Source: Effrenium voratum
Taxonomy: Eukaryota; Sar; Dinophyceae; Suessiales; Symbiodiniaceae
Assembly: GCA_963377175.1 (NCBI GenBank)
Contig: CAUJNA010000513.1
Span: forward strand, 909,338 to 973,337
Reading direction: 5' to 3'
DNA: 64,000 bases
Part shown: positions 32,751 through 47,600 of the stretch, piece by piece
Layout of the letters: each line of letters begins with the position of its first letter
Numbering within the stretch: position 1 is the first letter of the stretch
The notes under the pieces: generated by a model
Told to the model about the DNA's origin: nothing
The model's input: only the letters and a program-made list of their open reading frames with translations
Databases searched by the model: none
Position numbers and translations under genes: made by a program

Positions 32751-35700
32751 ATGAGGTTTGGCCGGAAGTTGGCGCTGCAGGCGGGGGCCGGAGAATTGAT
32801 TCAGTGGCTCAGGCTCAGATGCCGAAGATGAGGCAAAACGGGTGGATGTGGGGTCCAACTGGTTTCCCCTTGTTTGGTGGGATGTTTGAGTTCAGCTTAG
32901 GAACATATGGGGAACTCTGTTTGACTCGGGATCTGGGAGTGATTATTGAGTATGACGCATCTGGGTGAGGCTTGCCAAGCACGGAAGGAACCCCACCCCC
33001 TCCCCGACCGCCCGCAGGTCACCTCCGACCAGACGGGTGCGCCGTACCTTTCGCACAAGGCCATGAAAGAGGCTGGGTCCAAATTTCAAGGCGATCCGGC
33101 GCCATCCGATTCGATGTCAGGTCTTCGTTTGGAGTTTGAATTCGCACCCGAGCCCGTCCCGGGTAAACAGGAAACCGGCACACCTCCAAGGGATCCAAAG
33201 ATCGTGCCCAGGGGGTTGGCAGGCCCATATTACTCATTAATAACTTGCGTGCTCTTCACCCTTGGTTCTCTGTTTTGTGTGGTCTCTTGGTAGCAGAATG
33301 TCCAAGCTTAGGGGTTTTTGGGCTTGTGTTCGTCGGGTCGTAGGTTTCGACGCGGGATTCGGGCTTTGGCTCGCGCCGATTGAGTCGCGAGGCCATCAAC
33401 AAGACGGTTCGTGACCTCCGACTGTACCAAGCAAGATGGCAGAGCCTCGAAACCCGCCAGGCGCGGATTTTTTTGGGTTTGGAGCCTGTTTTTGCCGGTG
33501 GTTTCCCTCTAACTAGAAGGAAAAAAACATGGGGAGCCTGAGAAACAGAGCCCTCTTTTGAGGGAACCGGGTTTGTCTTTTGGTTGCCCTCAGGCAAGAA
33601 GGGGTACCGAGCCTCAAACGCAGACACACCCATGTTGGTTTTTCGGATTCGGGAGCCTGCGCGGTTGCATGCCAGTGGGAAGGGTGTTAGACTTGAATGG
33701 GCCCAAACCTGGGTGTAGCTTTGAATCAGGCAACCCTTCATTTGGATCTGAACCCTAGGTTGCGGCGCTTAGGATACTCCGAAGTTTCTTCTTTTTCCTT
33801 TTGGAAGCCTTGCTCCCTGGTAACCCTTCATTGGAGGTTTTGGATTGACGGTTTGGATTTCGAGGTAAATGGGAAACTGCCTCATCCAAGAACAACTGGG
33901 CTCCAAATTGGAGGGAAGTTGATTTAATGGTGCCTGTCTCGTTGAACATAGAGGGATCCCTTGAGGCAAGCTTGGGCTTGACCTAGTTTGTACCACACTA
34001 ACAGGGATCTCGCACACAGCCGAGCTCGAGCATCCTGATTCCATAGTATATTTGTGTGAATTGTAATTTGCCCCGACATGACAAGAGGCAGTATGACAAG
34101 GGCGCTGGTTTTGGGTGGGCCCCGATTGATAGGTCGATAGGTACCAACTATGGGTAGTCCCCTATCGTACTATTGTCGAGTTGCAATATGTCACACGTGG
34201 GAACAGCAAAGGCGTTAACCCCGTCGTGGGCTAAATGCAATGGCCCCCCGTCTTCATGGAAATCCATGGTGTAAATCAAAGGGTTCAAGATTCAAAGGAG
34301 TCATTTGCGCTATGCTTCCAGGTAGACTTCCTTTGGTCGTAAAAGATTAGGTTCCCCTTCGTTGCCCTTGTTGGCACAACGTTTCTCGTGGCAGAAGCAG
34401 AGCAACCCTGTTCCACGTCAAGACCCATGGGACCCCACACCCTTTCTGTAGGTTTATGCGACTCATTCTCCGAAACATATGAGTCTCTCATTTTGTTTTG
34501 TTGTCGATGCTTTGTCTTTGTGACAAGTGGGACCTGGGCGAGCCACACCCCCTTGCTGGGCTCGTCCTTGGCTGTATGAGTTTGGCAGACTTCCCAAGAT
34601 GGACTTCGGCGTTCCCTCGGTTTTCCGCTAGCAAACCAACCAACAGAGGGTGGCCCAAGAAACAGACGGCCGCAGATGTGTGTCGCACGCCAATAGAAAG
34701 ACCCCCAAAACTTTGGGTTTTCCTTTAGTTCCTTTTCTAGACCAACCTCAAACAAGGGTCCCTATGGTGGCTCAAAAAATCAAAAGGAGAACGCAGCGAC
34801 TCTCAGGCAGCGCCTCCAGAAGAGGCGCGGCTCGATGAGCCAATCCAAGAAGCTCCAGGTTTGGTTCAACCCTAACACCCTATAGATAACAATTCTGGTC
34901 GTCCCTTTAAAACGAAACCAACAGGTGGTGTGAAGCATTGCTGGATTCACAGCTGCATGGGTCGTCTGGGCAAATGGTTCCCTCCCCTCCGATTGGGGAA
35001 TAGTAGTCCCACACGCTCACAGCTCAATCGCTGTTGGTGGATTTCTTGCCAGAGGGCCCCCATGTTTGAGCAAGCTGTCATGCAACAGAGCCAACTCGTC
35101 ATTCCAAGGACCGCTCCCTGCAAACAAATGACCAAGTTACCCACAAGGGTAAAAACATGGTCGCCTGGATCCTTTCGTGTTCCTTTTGAGCCCGAATTTC
35201 CATCCCAACTCTTGTCGATCGGGTCTTATGGGGAGCAACCCACCCCTCAAAAGATCTCCAAATTTGGCCTCAGTTCCTCCCGCAAAAAGCCTGCTACACC
35301 TTGGCCATTGTGGGGGAGGCTCTCCCTTAAATAGAGGCCATTGCACCGACCCCTTTGGGCGCCCAAATGGTAGAGTACGAACTCGCCATATCTGCTCGGC
35401 GAATCAGGAGCCCCGAGACCATCAACATGTCAAAGGCTTGGGTTACAGAACGAATCTAAAGGAAATGGCAACCCAAAACACCCACGGCAAAGATGCTGTT
35501 TTTCTGTAGAATTTCCTGTAGCCCAAACTCTTTGATGGCAGACGCTTCCCTTGAAATGGGTGCGTCTGTTTGTTGTTGGACAGCCCCAACATCAGAAAAG
35601 ACGACGCGCAAATGCCAACGAACAGTGGATCCATTTTGAGAACCTCCCGCTTGGATTCTCATCCACTCGCAGGCGTGGTGTGAGGAGTTGGGGAAGCTGG

Positions 35701-38700
35701 AGCAGCAGATTAAGGCCGGCACTGGCGAACCGTGTCTATGGGGTTTCTCCCTTTTTGCTGCGATGGGTGGGGGATGTGGGAATGAACCCAAAACATCCCC
35801 GCAAAGGAAACCACCAGCTGGATGGTTTATAAGGATCATTCCGTTTCTCATTCCCTGCAGAGCACCAGCAAGTTTTTAGGTTGGACCCCAGACAGCTTTA
35901 CGGTTTGTCCTTATGGTGTCCCAAATAAACACCAAAGAAGGGGTGTCCTCACAGACAGACCCAGCCGTATGTGCTTGGGGTGTGTTTGAGGGCGCACAGC
36001 CGTTCAATCGAAAATGTCTTAACTCTAAGACTGGCAATGAATTCCTTCAAGGTGTCCATCAAAAGGACAGCCCTGCCAGGCTCTTGTTTGCTTTTGTTCC
36101 AGTGCTTTTCTGGCAGAGTCTTGCAGGGCAACGGCAAGGAACCCACATAGAACGCCCAAACAGCTACCACACGAAAGCAAACCCACTCAAAAGGTGGTTG
36201 GGGGGTTCAGGGTATGCATATGAATTGCAGATTGTACCAAAGGAAAACGGGGCTTAAATTCCTTTTACTCGGTTCCCCGTTTCGTCTCCCCTTAATTTCG
36301 AAGTTGCTCTGTCCAGGACTTAGACCGGGAGCTCTTCGCGATTGTCGACGAGGAGGGGAAATCGGAAATCGAATTGCCCAAATCGATCCGAAGAATTCGC
36401 ATGTGCCCAAGGTTTGAGTGACCCTTTACCAACCACTAGTGGACTTTAGCGCGGAACGGGTGGGGGGTCATTCCCATATTCCCTGCTGAGAACGAAGAAG
36501 AAGGTACGGTTCCAACTGGGTCCCTTAAAGTTGTTGTGCATTGGCATTTAGAGGCAAATTGTCAAGATGTCACATGGACCCGGCACAACTCTCTTTCCAC
36601 TCCACCCTGAGGCTTCCAAATACCTTCTCACTCTCTAAGTGGCGACCAGATTCCGTTTCGACTTGTTGTGGCCAATCTACACAGCCAGTGAGACTATAAA
36701 TAGGTGCAACATGATGTTGCCCTTGGTTTGATGGATGCCCGGGATAAGCTGAGGTGATTAGCAACCCATCTCACCGTTTCAGATTGGTTTGAAGGGAAAC
36801 CACCAGGCCAATTGTGGGGTCCGAAATCCTATGCACTAACTGACAAAACGGAATCCCCAACCGTCCAAGTCCTGACATGCGAATGATTCAAGGACATGTC
36901 AAGCATGAATTAATGTTGGAGGTATGGATGCTTGTATACCACCTGCAGAAGCTTGTGGGGCGGTATATCCCTCATATAAGTGGTGTACAACCTGTATACC
37001 CTCCATACCTCCAAACACCATTGAACATGCCCTTGATTGATATATCAGAATCCGAATCCTCGAATTTGCAGGATCTGGAGAAGATCCATTCCCACATTCG
37101 GCAGATGGAGGCTGCATGCTTTTTGGAAGCTTGCTAGCGGCTACCCGGTGGATGGCAAGACCCGATTTTTCTAGGCAACTCCTTTTTTTTTTGGTGAAGT
37201 GGAGTGGCCATTTTGTTTTTGGGGCCTTTGCTCGAATTCCCCTATTGGACACGTGGTGAAATGGTGGCTGGTGGTGAAATGGATGCTGCAAGCTTGCTCC
37301 TAGAGCCGAGTGCCAGAAATCGTGGAGTTCCCTTTCAAACCCCGAGCCTTTTGCATGACTGTTTACCTCAATCAGAAGTAATAGGGAAAGAAAAGAAGTG
37401 GAATCCTCACCCAAACGACTCAAATAGGGCTCCAAATACAATTAGAGGAAATGAAAGTGATTCCAAAGAGATATGAACTAGGGCAGGCATTTTCCCATCA
37501 AAAGATAAAGGGCTTCTGAGCAGTTCCCTTCCAAAATAGGGGCCCTTTGGTGCTCTGTTTGGTTTTCGAGCTCGTCCAAATTGAGGGGGGGGGGGGTGAC
37601 AGGGGGTTGGGGAAAGGGAAGCTCATTGAGTGGGGTGCCCAATTGGGGAACCAAAGAGAAACCCGTTTTGAAGAGTTGCCGCTCTTGCAGCTGGTGTTCA
37701 ACTTGGGGAAAACTTAAAATGGTCGACGTGGGAATGACTCAGATCCATGTCCTGGGGCTGGTTCACGAGCGAAGGGCAAAGTTCACTCGGGAAGAGAGTT
37801 GTGGGATCACTCGGGGTGTATCCCCACTGTGATACAAGGGAATTGTCCTCTTATGTGGGTGGTTCGTCTTTGGAAGGGTATTCTTGTTGTACCACAGAAG
37901 TGGTAGTTTCCTACAGCCTGTGGGGCGCTCACTTTGGACGACAAGCCGCTTGCGCATCAATGGAGCTTCGGAGAAACGTCTAGGACATCCAACTGGACAA
38001 AGGGCCTTCAAATGGGTGTTTCTCCAAATGATTTCTCCCCTCAAATGGTTTGTTTCCTTTTCCCTTTGAGCACCAACCACAAAATGAGTCACTATGCTGG
38101 TACCTCCCAGCTGTCCCAAATTCTTCGCCTTCGCTTGCCGCTTTCGCTTTGAAAAGAGCGAGCGGTGAGGCGAGTCTGGAGCCCAGCCTCTGCCAGCTCC
38201 AAGACATGTCACTTCGCTGCGGCCTGCTCCTGGAGGCGCGGGAGCTCTGCGCCTCGAGGGAAGGTACCAAATACACTAGGGGAGGATGCAAACTTATATA
38301 TATATATATATTATGTATATATATATATATATACATGCTCAGTGTAAAACGACTTCAAGATGCAAAAGGTGGATGGGACGGGGTCTGACCATATAAAACC
38401 TCCCTCTAAAACCTACCTCGATTTTTATATATATATATATATACTAGCTCTGTATATATATATATATACATATAGTATCTACACTAGAGGGGACAAACCC
38501 ATCCCCCTTTTGCATGAAAGGGTTTCTTAACAAATCCTTCGGAGAAACCAAAACCAAAGTTTTGCCATCATGTACATGATGAAAGGGGCCGGTGCGCAAT
38601 GGCAGCGCCATAGTGTCCCGCGGAGCGCTTCCTAAACGCGCTTTTCGGGGGGGGTCCCCTTTGAAGGGTCAGTGACCGGAACCAAGCTGGTTTTATGTCC

Positions 38701-39663
38701 AAATGGACGAACTTCAATAATATTCCGATATGCGAACCAATCGATGGACCAAGACCTATCCATATTCCAGGTGGTCTGACCTTCACAAGAACTGCTTCCA
38801 GCCATTTGAACGCCAGCAGAATCCAGCCGCTTTTCCAAAATGACAGGCCCTCTATTTCGTGGCTGCAATATCTCACAAGCCACGGACCCCAAAAGCCCCT
38901 TGGATGGGAAAGGCTGCAAGTGGAAAGCTTATGGGCTGGGAGTCTCAAGACAGGCATCCCGTGCATCGAAGCCATGAGAACAATGACAAAGCGTTTGCCC
39001 CAGTTTAACTGGAGTTCTTGGTACAAAAGTTCGAGCCTTGGGTCTTTGGAGCAACACTGTGAACGAATTGTATTGCGCGCCACCTAAGAAGCCATGCTTC
39101 AAGCCATCACGTGTGTTAGCAAATACCAGGGGCATCGATCCATGGCGCGAAATGGATTTCGCCACCAGCCACAGTAGGTCTTTCATATTCTTTTGGAGTC
39201 CCTTTGACAATTCGAGACAAAACTCCCGGAGTTGCTGTTTCTCCCGAATGGACCGCAGCCCCACCTTCTCTCCCTGAGGTGGTTGGCCGTTCGACCCCTG
39301 GAAACCGCCATTTGCTGTTGCCCAACCCCGACCTTTTCACCTTTTAGTTTTGCCATCTTCCCATTTTCAGTCATGGCCGTCAGGGCCCTAAAAGGTGAGC
39401 GAGCACCTTTGACTTCCAGGTTTTTCACAGGAGGGCAAGTGAGACAAGCATGGAGGCCATTTGTTTTGAGGGGTTTGGATCTGTTTGGCTGCCATGTTGA
39501 TCAGGAGGGTATGCAATTTATGTTCATCACCTCCTGTCTCCTTGAAAGGGGGACGTGGTTTCTGGCAAATGCTGCTTCTCGTGGCAAGCGTTGGACATAT
39601 TTTTGGGGCTTGGGGGTTCGCGAATGGCTGATTTCGGGAAAAAAAGAAGAAAACAAGAAACAT

Positions 39664-39695
<32 letters not shown>

Positions 39696-40177
39696 CTTTA
39701 GAGCCTCCGGCTCAGTCCGCCGACATTGTCCTCTCCCTTTTCTCCTTCTTCCTCTCTCCCTTGTCTCCCTTGTGTGTTGTGTCGTCCTGTCTCCCTCCCT
39801 CTGCTCCCCATTCTCCCCATCCCCCCAAGCCTCTCTCTCCCCAAGCTCCCTCTCTCGTATGTATGTATGTATGTATGTATGTATGTATGTATGTATGTAT
39901 GTATGTATGTATGTATGTATGTATGTATGTATGTATGTATGTATGTATGTATGTATGTATGTATGTATGTATGTATGTATGTATGTATGTATGTATGTAT
40001 GTATGTATGTATGTATGTATGTATGTATGTATGTATGTATGTATGTATGTATGTATGTATGTATGTATGTATGTATGTATGTATGTATGTATGTATGTAT
40101 GTATGTATGTATGTATGTATGTATGTATGTATGTATGTATGTATGTATGTATGTATGTATGTATGTATGTATGTATG

Positions 40178-40209
<32 letters not shown>

Positions 40210-40223
40210 TGTATGTATGTATG

Positions 40224-40254
<31 letters not shown>

Positions 40255-40324
40255 TGTATGTATGTATGTATGTATGTATGTATGTATGTATGTATGTATG
40301 TATGTATGTATGTATGTATGTATG

Positions 40325-40355
<31 letters not shown>

Positions 40356-40434
40356 TGTAATGTATGTATGTATGTATGTATGTATGTATGTATGTATGTA
40401 TGTATGTATGTATGTATGTATGTATGTATGTATG

Positions 40435-40465
<31 letters not shown>

Positions 40466-40507
40466 TGTGTGTATGTATGTATGTATGTATGTATGTATGT
40501 ATGTATG

Positions 40508-40538
<31 letters not shown>

Positions 40539-40616
40539 TGTAATGTAAAGTAATGTATGTAATGTATGTATGTATGTATGTATGTATGTATGTATGTATG
40601 TATGTATGTATGTATG

Positions 40617-40647
<31 letters not shown>

Positions 40648-40665
40648 TGTATGTATGTATGTATG

Positions 40666-40696
<31 letters not shown>

Positions 40697-40840
40697 TGTA
40701 AATTAATGTAATGTAATGTAATGTAATGTAATGTAATGTAATGTAATGTAATGTAATGTAATGTAATGTAATGTAATGCAATGTATGTATGTATGTATGT
40801 ATGTAATGTATGTATGTATGTATGTATGTATGTATGTATG

Positions 40841-40871
<31 letters not shown>

Positions 40872-41008
40872 TGTATTGTATGTATGTATGTATGTATGTA
40901 TGTATGTATGTATGTATGTATGTATGTATGTATGTATGTATGTATGTATGTATGTATGTATGTATGTATGTATGTATGTATGTATGTATGTATGTTAATG
41001 TATGTATG

Positions 41009-41039
<31 letters not shown>

Positions 41040-41142
41040 TGTATGTAGGTATGTATGTATGTATGTATGTATGTAATGTATGTATGTATGTATGTATGTA
41101 TGTATGTATGTATGTATGTATGTATGTATGTATGTATGTATG

Positions 41143-41173
<31 letters not shown>

Positions 41174-41581
41174 TGTAATGTAATGTAATGTAATGTAATG
41201 TAATGTAATGTAATGTAATGTAATGTAATGTAATGTAATGTAATTAATGTATGTATGTATGTATGTATGTATGTATGTATGTATGTATGTATGTATGTAT
41301 GTATGTATGTATGTATGTATGTATGTATGTATGTATGTATGTATGTATGTATGTATTTATTGTATGTATGTATGTATGTATGTATGTATGTATGTATGTA
41401 NNNNNNNNNNNNNNNNNNNNNNNNNNNNNNNNNNNNNNNNNNNNNNNNNNNNNNNNNNNNNNNNNNNNNNNNNNNNNNNNNNNNNNNNNNNNNNNNNNNN
41501 TGTATGTATGTATGTATGTATGTAATGTATGTATGTATGTAATGTAATGTAATGTAATGTAATGCAATGCATTTATGTATG

Positions 41582-41612
<31 letters not shown>

Positions 41613-44600
41613 TGTATGTGTGTATGTATGTAATGTACGTATGTATGTACGTATGTATGTATGTAATGTATGTAATGTATTTATGTGTGTATGCATGCAT
41701 GTACGTATGTATGCATGTATGTATGCATGTAATGTAATGTAATGTAACGTAATCTAATCTAATGTAATGTAATGTAATGTACGTACGTACGTATGTACAT
41801 TGAGGGCGCGCCGATGTGTCCAAAGGTTCCAAGTCATTTCAAGGCCCCAAGCTGGGCCCCCACAAGTGGGATGCCACAGTCAGATTTGAGCACTCGTACA
41901 AGTGAATTGAAAATCTTGCGTTGCAAAGTTTGCGCCCAGCTTGTAGCCGCCAGATGGTCTATGTTTAGAGCAGTCTGTGTTCGCGTTTTTTTTTTCAGAT
42001 CACTCAATCTTTAGAGCATCGCTGCGCGTTGAGCCATGTCTGCTTCAGCAGAGGCCAGGCGACACATGTGCGGGTAGGTGGGGGTTTCTGTGTTGTGTTT
42101 GCTATTCTGGCAGGCGCTGCCGTCGCCAGATGAGCCAGGCATTGCCTTGACCACGCGCATTGCCCGCCTGAAGGCTGTGAAGCAGGAGGCGTTGGCGAAG
42201 AAGAAGGCGACGGCGAAGTCTTTGAAAGTCGCGCGGAAGAAGCTGAAGAAGGTTAAAGCTGCGCTGACCATGTTGTCTGACGAGGACTTGACGCACGCGG
42301 TGACTGAGCGTCAGGCCGCAGCCAAGGCAGCGGCCAAAGCTTCCGCTCGCCCGTAAAGCTGCGAAGCGCAGACTGCGCAGAACGCGTTTTGAGCTATTTG
42401 TGAACAGGGCTCAAAGCGCAAGACTGACAGCAGGCTGACTTTGTACATTTAGAGACCGCGCCGGCAGGAAAAGGCGGCAAAGGCAAGAGCGCCGCGAGAA
42501 GCGCGAGAATAGGTGTTTGCGAAGGGCACGCTTGCTTCTGCAGTGTTTCAGCTCCCATAGTCGACGTTGCGAGGGTAGATTTGCTCTCATGGCCAGCGTG
42601 TCCGGAGAGGTAGCAGCGGCGCTCACTCAGGCTGAGGACAGCAAGCTTGAGAGGGCAGTTTGGGTGTGCGCAATGGGTTGGACTGGTTTGTGCTGGATTG
42701 GCTTGCGGTCTTTGGGGTGCAGTTGCAAAAGACGGCCGACACGCTTTTCGTTTCGGGCTTGGGGTGAGCCGTTTCAAATGCATTTTCACGTTTCGCAACC
42801 CAAACAGTTGAAAACATGTAGACAGTTGTCGCTTGAAAGAGAAAGAGAGAGAGAGAGAGAGAGACAGAGAGAGACAGGCGTGATTGTGTGCAGATGTTAC
42901 AAGCCGTGTGCAGTTTTCCGATTTACAGTTACAGTCCTTTTTGCAGCTGGCAACCTATAAGCGCAGGGTAGAGGGAGCGTTCAAGGGTTTTGCAGCAGAT
43001 GTGACAGACGGACTTGATGTGACAGAGTGTGTGACAGACAGCTGCACCTGTTACAGATTTGTTAGAGTTGGGCTCAAGACCATGCCGTACAGGCAAGGGT
43101 TGCAGGAGGCTTTACAAACCGGGCGACAAAGCCTGAAAGAGGTTGTTGCAGGCAGCCAGTGTGAGGGAGGGCAGCAAAGAATGGTTCTCGCTGCAATCGC
43201 AAGACTTGTTGGGAGGCATGCGCTTGCTCTTCATTTCAGGCTGTGCGGGTTTTGGGGAGGCAACGGGAGCTCTTGATTGAGAGGTGTAGAAATTCTTAGG
43301 GCTTGCGCCGTTGTGTTCATGCACTTGGTCATGTTAGGTAGCGCCTCACCGACATAGACCTTGATCAGCAGCGCAGCGCCGGAGTGGTGTTGGAGGTGCG
43401 AAGGCAGTTTTTGCAGGGAGACGGCCTGCGGAGGAAAGTGTGGGTGCGCAGCAGCTCCCGAACGAGGCCGCCCGCTCCTTTCCTGTTGACCGGGGACTTC
43501 TTTTCTTTTCACCTCGGAACATCGGTAAGCCCGGAGCGAGGGACCCTCACGCTGAGTGGTGCATTTCTTGCACTGGACGTAAGCGAGCAAGGGCGTGGGA
43601 GCGTTTCAAAAGTGTTCGCTTTTCTGCAACTATGGAAGAGTCGTTGCGAAGTGATGATGTTGACAGGGTCCACATACACGAACAAAGGGAAGTGTGCAAA
43701 CGGCTGACCCAGGCAAGCTTGGACCCTTTTGTGTACGCCACTTTGTCTGGACATGCAGTTCGACCAAACTGTGCCACCAATTACATGAAGCGCGGTCAGA
43801 ATTTACCGAAAAGGAAAGTAGTCTACACTTGGACATCCATATAGCTCAAGGTGCTTGAACCCATGGAAAACGATAGGGGACTCTCAAAAAAACGATACCT
43901 TTAGCTTATGCTTGTTTCGTTTTTATTGCCAACATATGCTTAGTGCTGTGTGCTTGAGAGTGAACGTGCCAAACACACAGAGCCATTTTCGGCCCCGCGA
44001 TGCCTTTCGTGAGCTGGAGCGAGTACCGGATCACCAATGGCGATGTCCGGGAGACGTTTGTGCTGAGTCTGGCTGCTACCCGACTTGCTTTCATTTGAGA
44101 TTTGTGTGTGGGGGGGGGGGGATTGCGCACGCGCGCCCCGCAAATTGCCCATCTAAGGGTCCGACCGGAAAGCGCGGCGCCCGGGTGGCTTCCCAGCAGA
44201 GTCAGGAGGAGCTGGCAAGTCTGCAGGCGACTCTGGAAGCTTCGGGGCTCACTTCTGCTGGCGAGCTGAAAGAGTTGGCCAAGTCTCAGCGTGGGCAAGC
44301 ACCGTGTCTTTGAACGAGTGGAGAGGTGCGGTGGTGGTGCGGTGGTGGTGTGTTTGGTGACTGGTGTTCGTTGGCTAGTTCCTGGTGTTTTGCTCTTTCT
44401 TTCTGGTCTACTTGGTTTGCCCGTTTCTCCCCGCAGCTAAGGTCCTACCTGCTGATGGAGCTGGGCGCCGAGAAGCTCCAGACGCTGGGCTGGGTTTAGT
44501 TTTTTCTTTTGGGGTCGGCTTTGTTGTTGTTTTGCTTGTGGTTGTTGTTTTTTTTTGTGGTGGCTGTTGTTTCGTGGTTGTGTTTGTGTTTGTGTTTGTG

Positions 44601-47600
44601 GTGGTGGTGGTGGTGGTGGTGGTGGTGGTGGTGGTGGTGGTGGTGGTGGCTCCAGCACGGGCTGTTTGCGACCGCAACCAGTTGGATCCCCAGAGTGAGC
44701 AGGCCATGGTCGCTACTGCAGAAGATCAGGCTGAGCAGAACAAGGCGGCGCAGGGCCAGCCAGACAAGCCGGAGCAAGCCACGCTTAGTGCTGCAGAAGT
44801 TCAGGCTGAGCAGAACAAGGTGGCGCAGGGCGAGTTAAGCAGCTTGGGCCAGCCAGACAAGCCGGAGCAAGCCACGCTTAGTGCTGCAGAAGTTCAGGCT
44901 GAGCAGAACAAGGTGGCGCAGGGCGAGTTGAGCAGCTTGGGCCAGCCAGACAAGCCAGAGCAATCTGCGGTCACTACTGTGGGAGTTCAAGAAACCACTC
45001 CGGGCAAACGCCCGAGCAGCGAGGTGGAGCCCGACACGCCAGAAGACTTGAAGCAGCTTCCGTTCACAAAGCGTCTCCGAGGTAAGCAACGTGTACATGT
45101 GAGCGTGCCAGAGGATGCTCGCTTGCGCTTGAAGCTGATAGCTTTTCGCAAAGGTCCCGGTAAAAAGGGGAACCCTGACGGGACCACATACAGCGAACAC
45201 CAGACTGAGCGTTGTGTGTGCTGTCAAGCCGGCCGCCATAGTGTGAAATGGGGTGTCCGGCTCAATGACAGTTGTAAGCAAAAGACGCAAGGATCCTGGT
45301 GCTATAGCTGCATCAGAAGTTGCGCTTTGTTGAAAATCACCAGAAGCAAGGAGTTGCTTCAACAAGTTCCAGAAGCTTGGCAAGCCGTGAAAGCACGGAG
45401 TGCGCAGCTGCGGCATGAGCTTAATTTGAGAGACGGAGACTCTTGTGAGTGTGTGGACTGCTCCTTGTAAGTCCACGTGGGGTGCTAGAGGCAGCTCTGT
45501 GGGGATAAGTGCTGCAACGGGGTTTGATTCGTTTGTGTGTGTGGCAAGATCCTTTCATTTCAAAGCCATGCACGCTTCCATGCGCTTATAGCACATGGCT
45601 CAGGTGTTATCACAGAAAGCCAGCCTTGAAAAGAAAGACGCTGCGAACTTGGGCAGAGCTGTTGTAGCAACCAAACATTGAAGTTGTATAAACCCGCAGG
45701 GCGCCCAATTGCATAGGGTATCACAGGGTTATCCTTGCAAGGCGACCGTTTTGGCAAAACAAAGCGCAAGTTTCCCGTTTCCCTCTAAATATGGAAGTTG
45801 ATTCCGTTGTGCTACTTTTAAGGCTACCCTCTTCCTAGCATCCATGGGTTTCCCTCTGAAAGTGATATATTTTGTTGGTTCCTTGTGGGATTGGTTTAGA
45901 ACCCAAATACCAAGCCCTAGGAGGGACATGAGGGTGTTACGCTTTGCTGGTCTGCCTGGAGTGCCCTGGATGAAGAGAATCCCCGTCGAACAAGAAACGT
46001 GATTACGGTGACAGCTAAGCCACTGGTCAGGGGTCGACGCTGCCTGCTTCCACTTGGGTTCGACGGAGTTTCTTCTCACTTGCGTCAGCCAGTAGCATGC
46101 TTGAGGCCGCGTGCCTGCTTGCATGGAAGCGCTGCAACACGAGAGTGTCACGCCCTGCTGATCTGCCGGGCCCGCTTGTATGAGTGCGGCGCAGCTGGAG
46201 GATGTCACGCGCTGCTTGCAGCTGAAACTGTCTCCTTGTAGCTTGCCTGAACGAATTTTCCAAAATAGACGGGAATTTAAACGATACCTTGAACGATACG
46301 TAAACGATACCCTGAACGATACCTCCAGGCGCCGATTGTGACCGGTTGCCGATTTGCAGCTCAAGGAGTGCTTGAAAGTTGCTGCGGGGCTCTTCGGCGG
46401 GCAAAGATTCGCCATGGGCCGCACTGCTGCGCAACAGGCAGGCATCCGCCAGCTCCTGAAAGAGATGCTCAAAGATCCTGCAGTGGCATCTGACCTTCGC
46501 GCCAGGGCACAAGAGGCAGTGCCAGGCGCCGCCTGTAGCTCGAGAGGGTCGCGGGAAGCGGGCTTAGTGACAGTCACCACTGACCAGCGCCGATGGATGG
46601 AACAGGAAGTGGCGACCAAGCACTGGAGTAAGCTCAGCAAAGAAGAGAAAAAGGCTTTCTGCGAGCAGGCTGAGGTGCACGCTGATGACGCTACAGTGCC
46701 CGCGGGAAGCGCCGGCAAGAAGCGCGGTGCAGATGCAGAGGAAGCCCCTGCACCAGCGGAGCCAAAGAAGCAAAAGCCTGCTTACCAACCTCTTGCCAAC
46801 GTTGTAGCCAAAACAAGGGCTCGTCGTGTCACTGCATTGGCAGAGGAGTTGCTGAAGCATGCCAGCGCCAACGATGCAGCTGAAACACTGGCAGCTGCTG
46901 TGAAAGCAGTGGGTGCAACTTGGCCAGATTTTGGAGCTGAGGCGCAGCAGCAAATCTTCAGAGCCAATGGCAGTCAGGAGTGCGCCAACTGCAGCGCGCT
47001 TCTTCGAGGGATTTGTGGCACACCTTGCTTTTCCAGCCCGAACCCTCCTGATGGAGTAAGAAGCGCCCGGAACCATATCGACCGAGTTGTGAGAGGCATC
47101 TTCCCTTCATTGCAAGCTGTGCAGAAGCAAGGATACAACATTGGAAGGATCCGGTGGGATGCCAGCGGACGTGATCGCATGCCAGAAAGAGCGCCCAGGG
47201 GAAGAAAGTCCAAGCAAGATGACGAGGTCCAGATTGCTCGAGTGCGCGCTGCTTTGGAAGAGCATTCCCAAGGCAGCAGCCGCTTGTGCTTCAACCGCCA
47301 AGCAGGTGAATGGATGCTTGTAAACACGCTCACTGCTGATAAGACCCACATTTTCAATCAGCAGGACGCTGTGAGCGCAAACATGAGCTTGTCAACCATG
47401 TCCCGCATCATGAGGAAGCATTTGGCGAACTACAAGCCTGCTTGGGTCGAATCAGATTGGTGCATCTACTGCCACGACCTTGATCGCAAAGTCATGCCGC
47501 AAGTGAAGGAGGCGGTTGCGCAGCACCGGCAGGTCTTGACCGGCTACATGGAGCACTACTTTGAGGCTTTTGACAACTACGTCACCTCTGCTTCCCTGAG

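Noticed and set aside
39501..41832. Long ORFs encoding CMYV or HTYI repeats on both strands
   Set aside because: Translations of TATG microsatellite and N bases.
45729..46718. 329-codon minus-strand ORF
   Set aside because: Antisense of the transposase exon and leader; low-complexity Ser/Cys composition.
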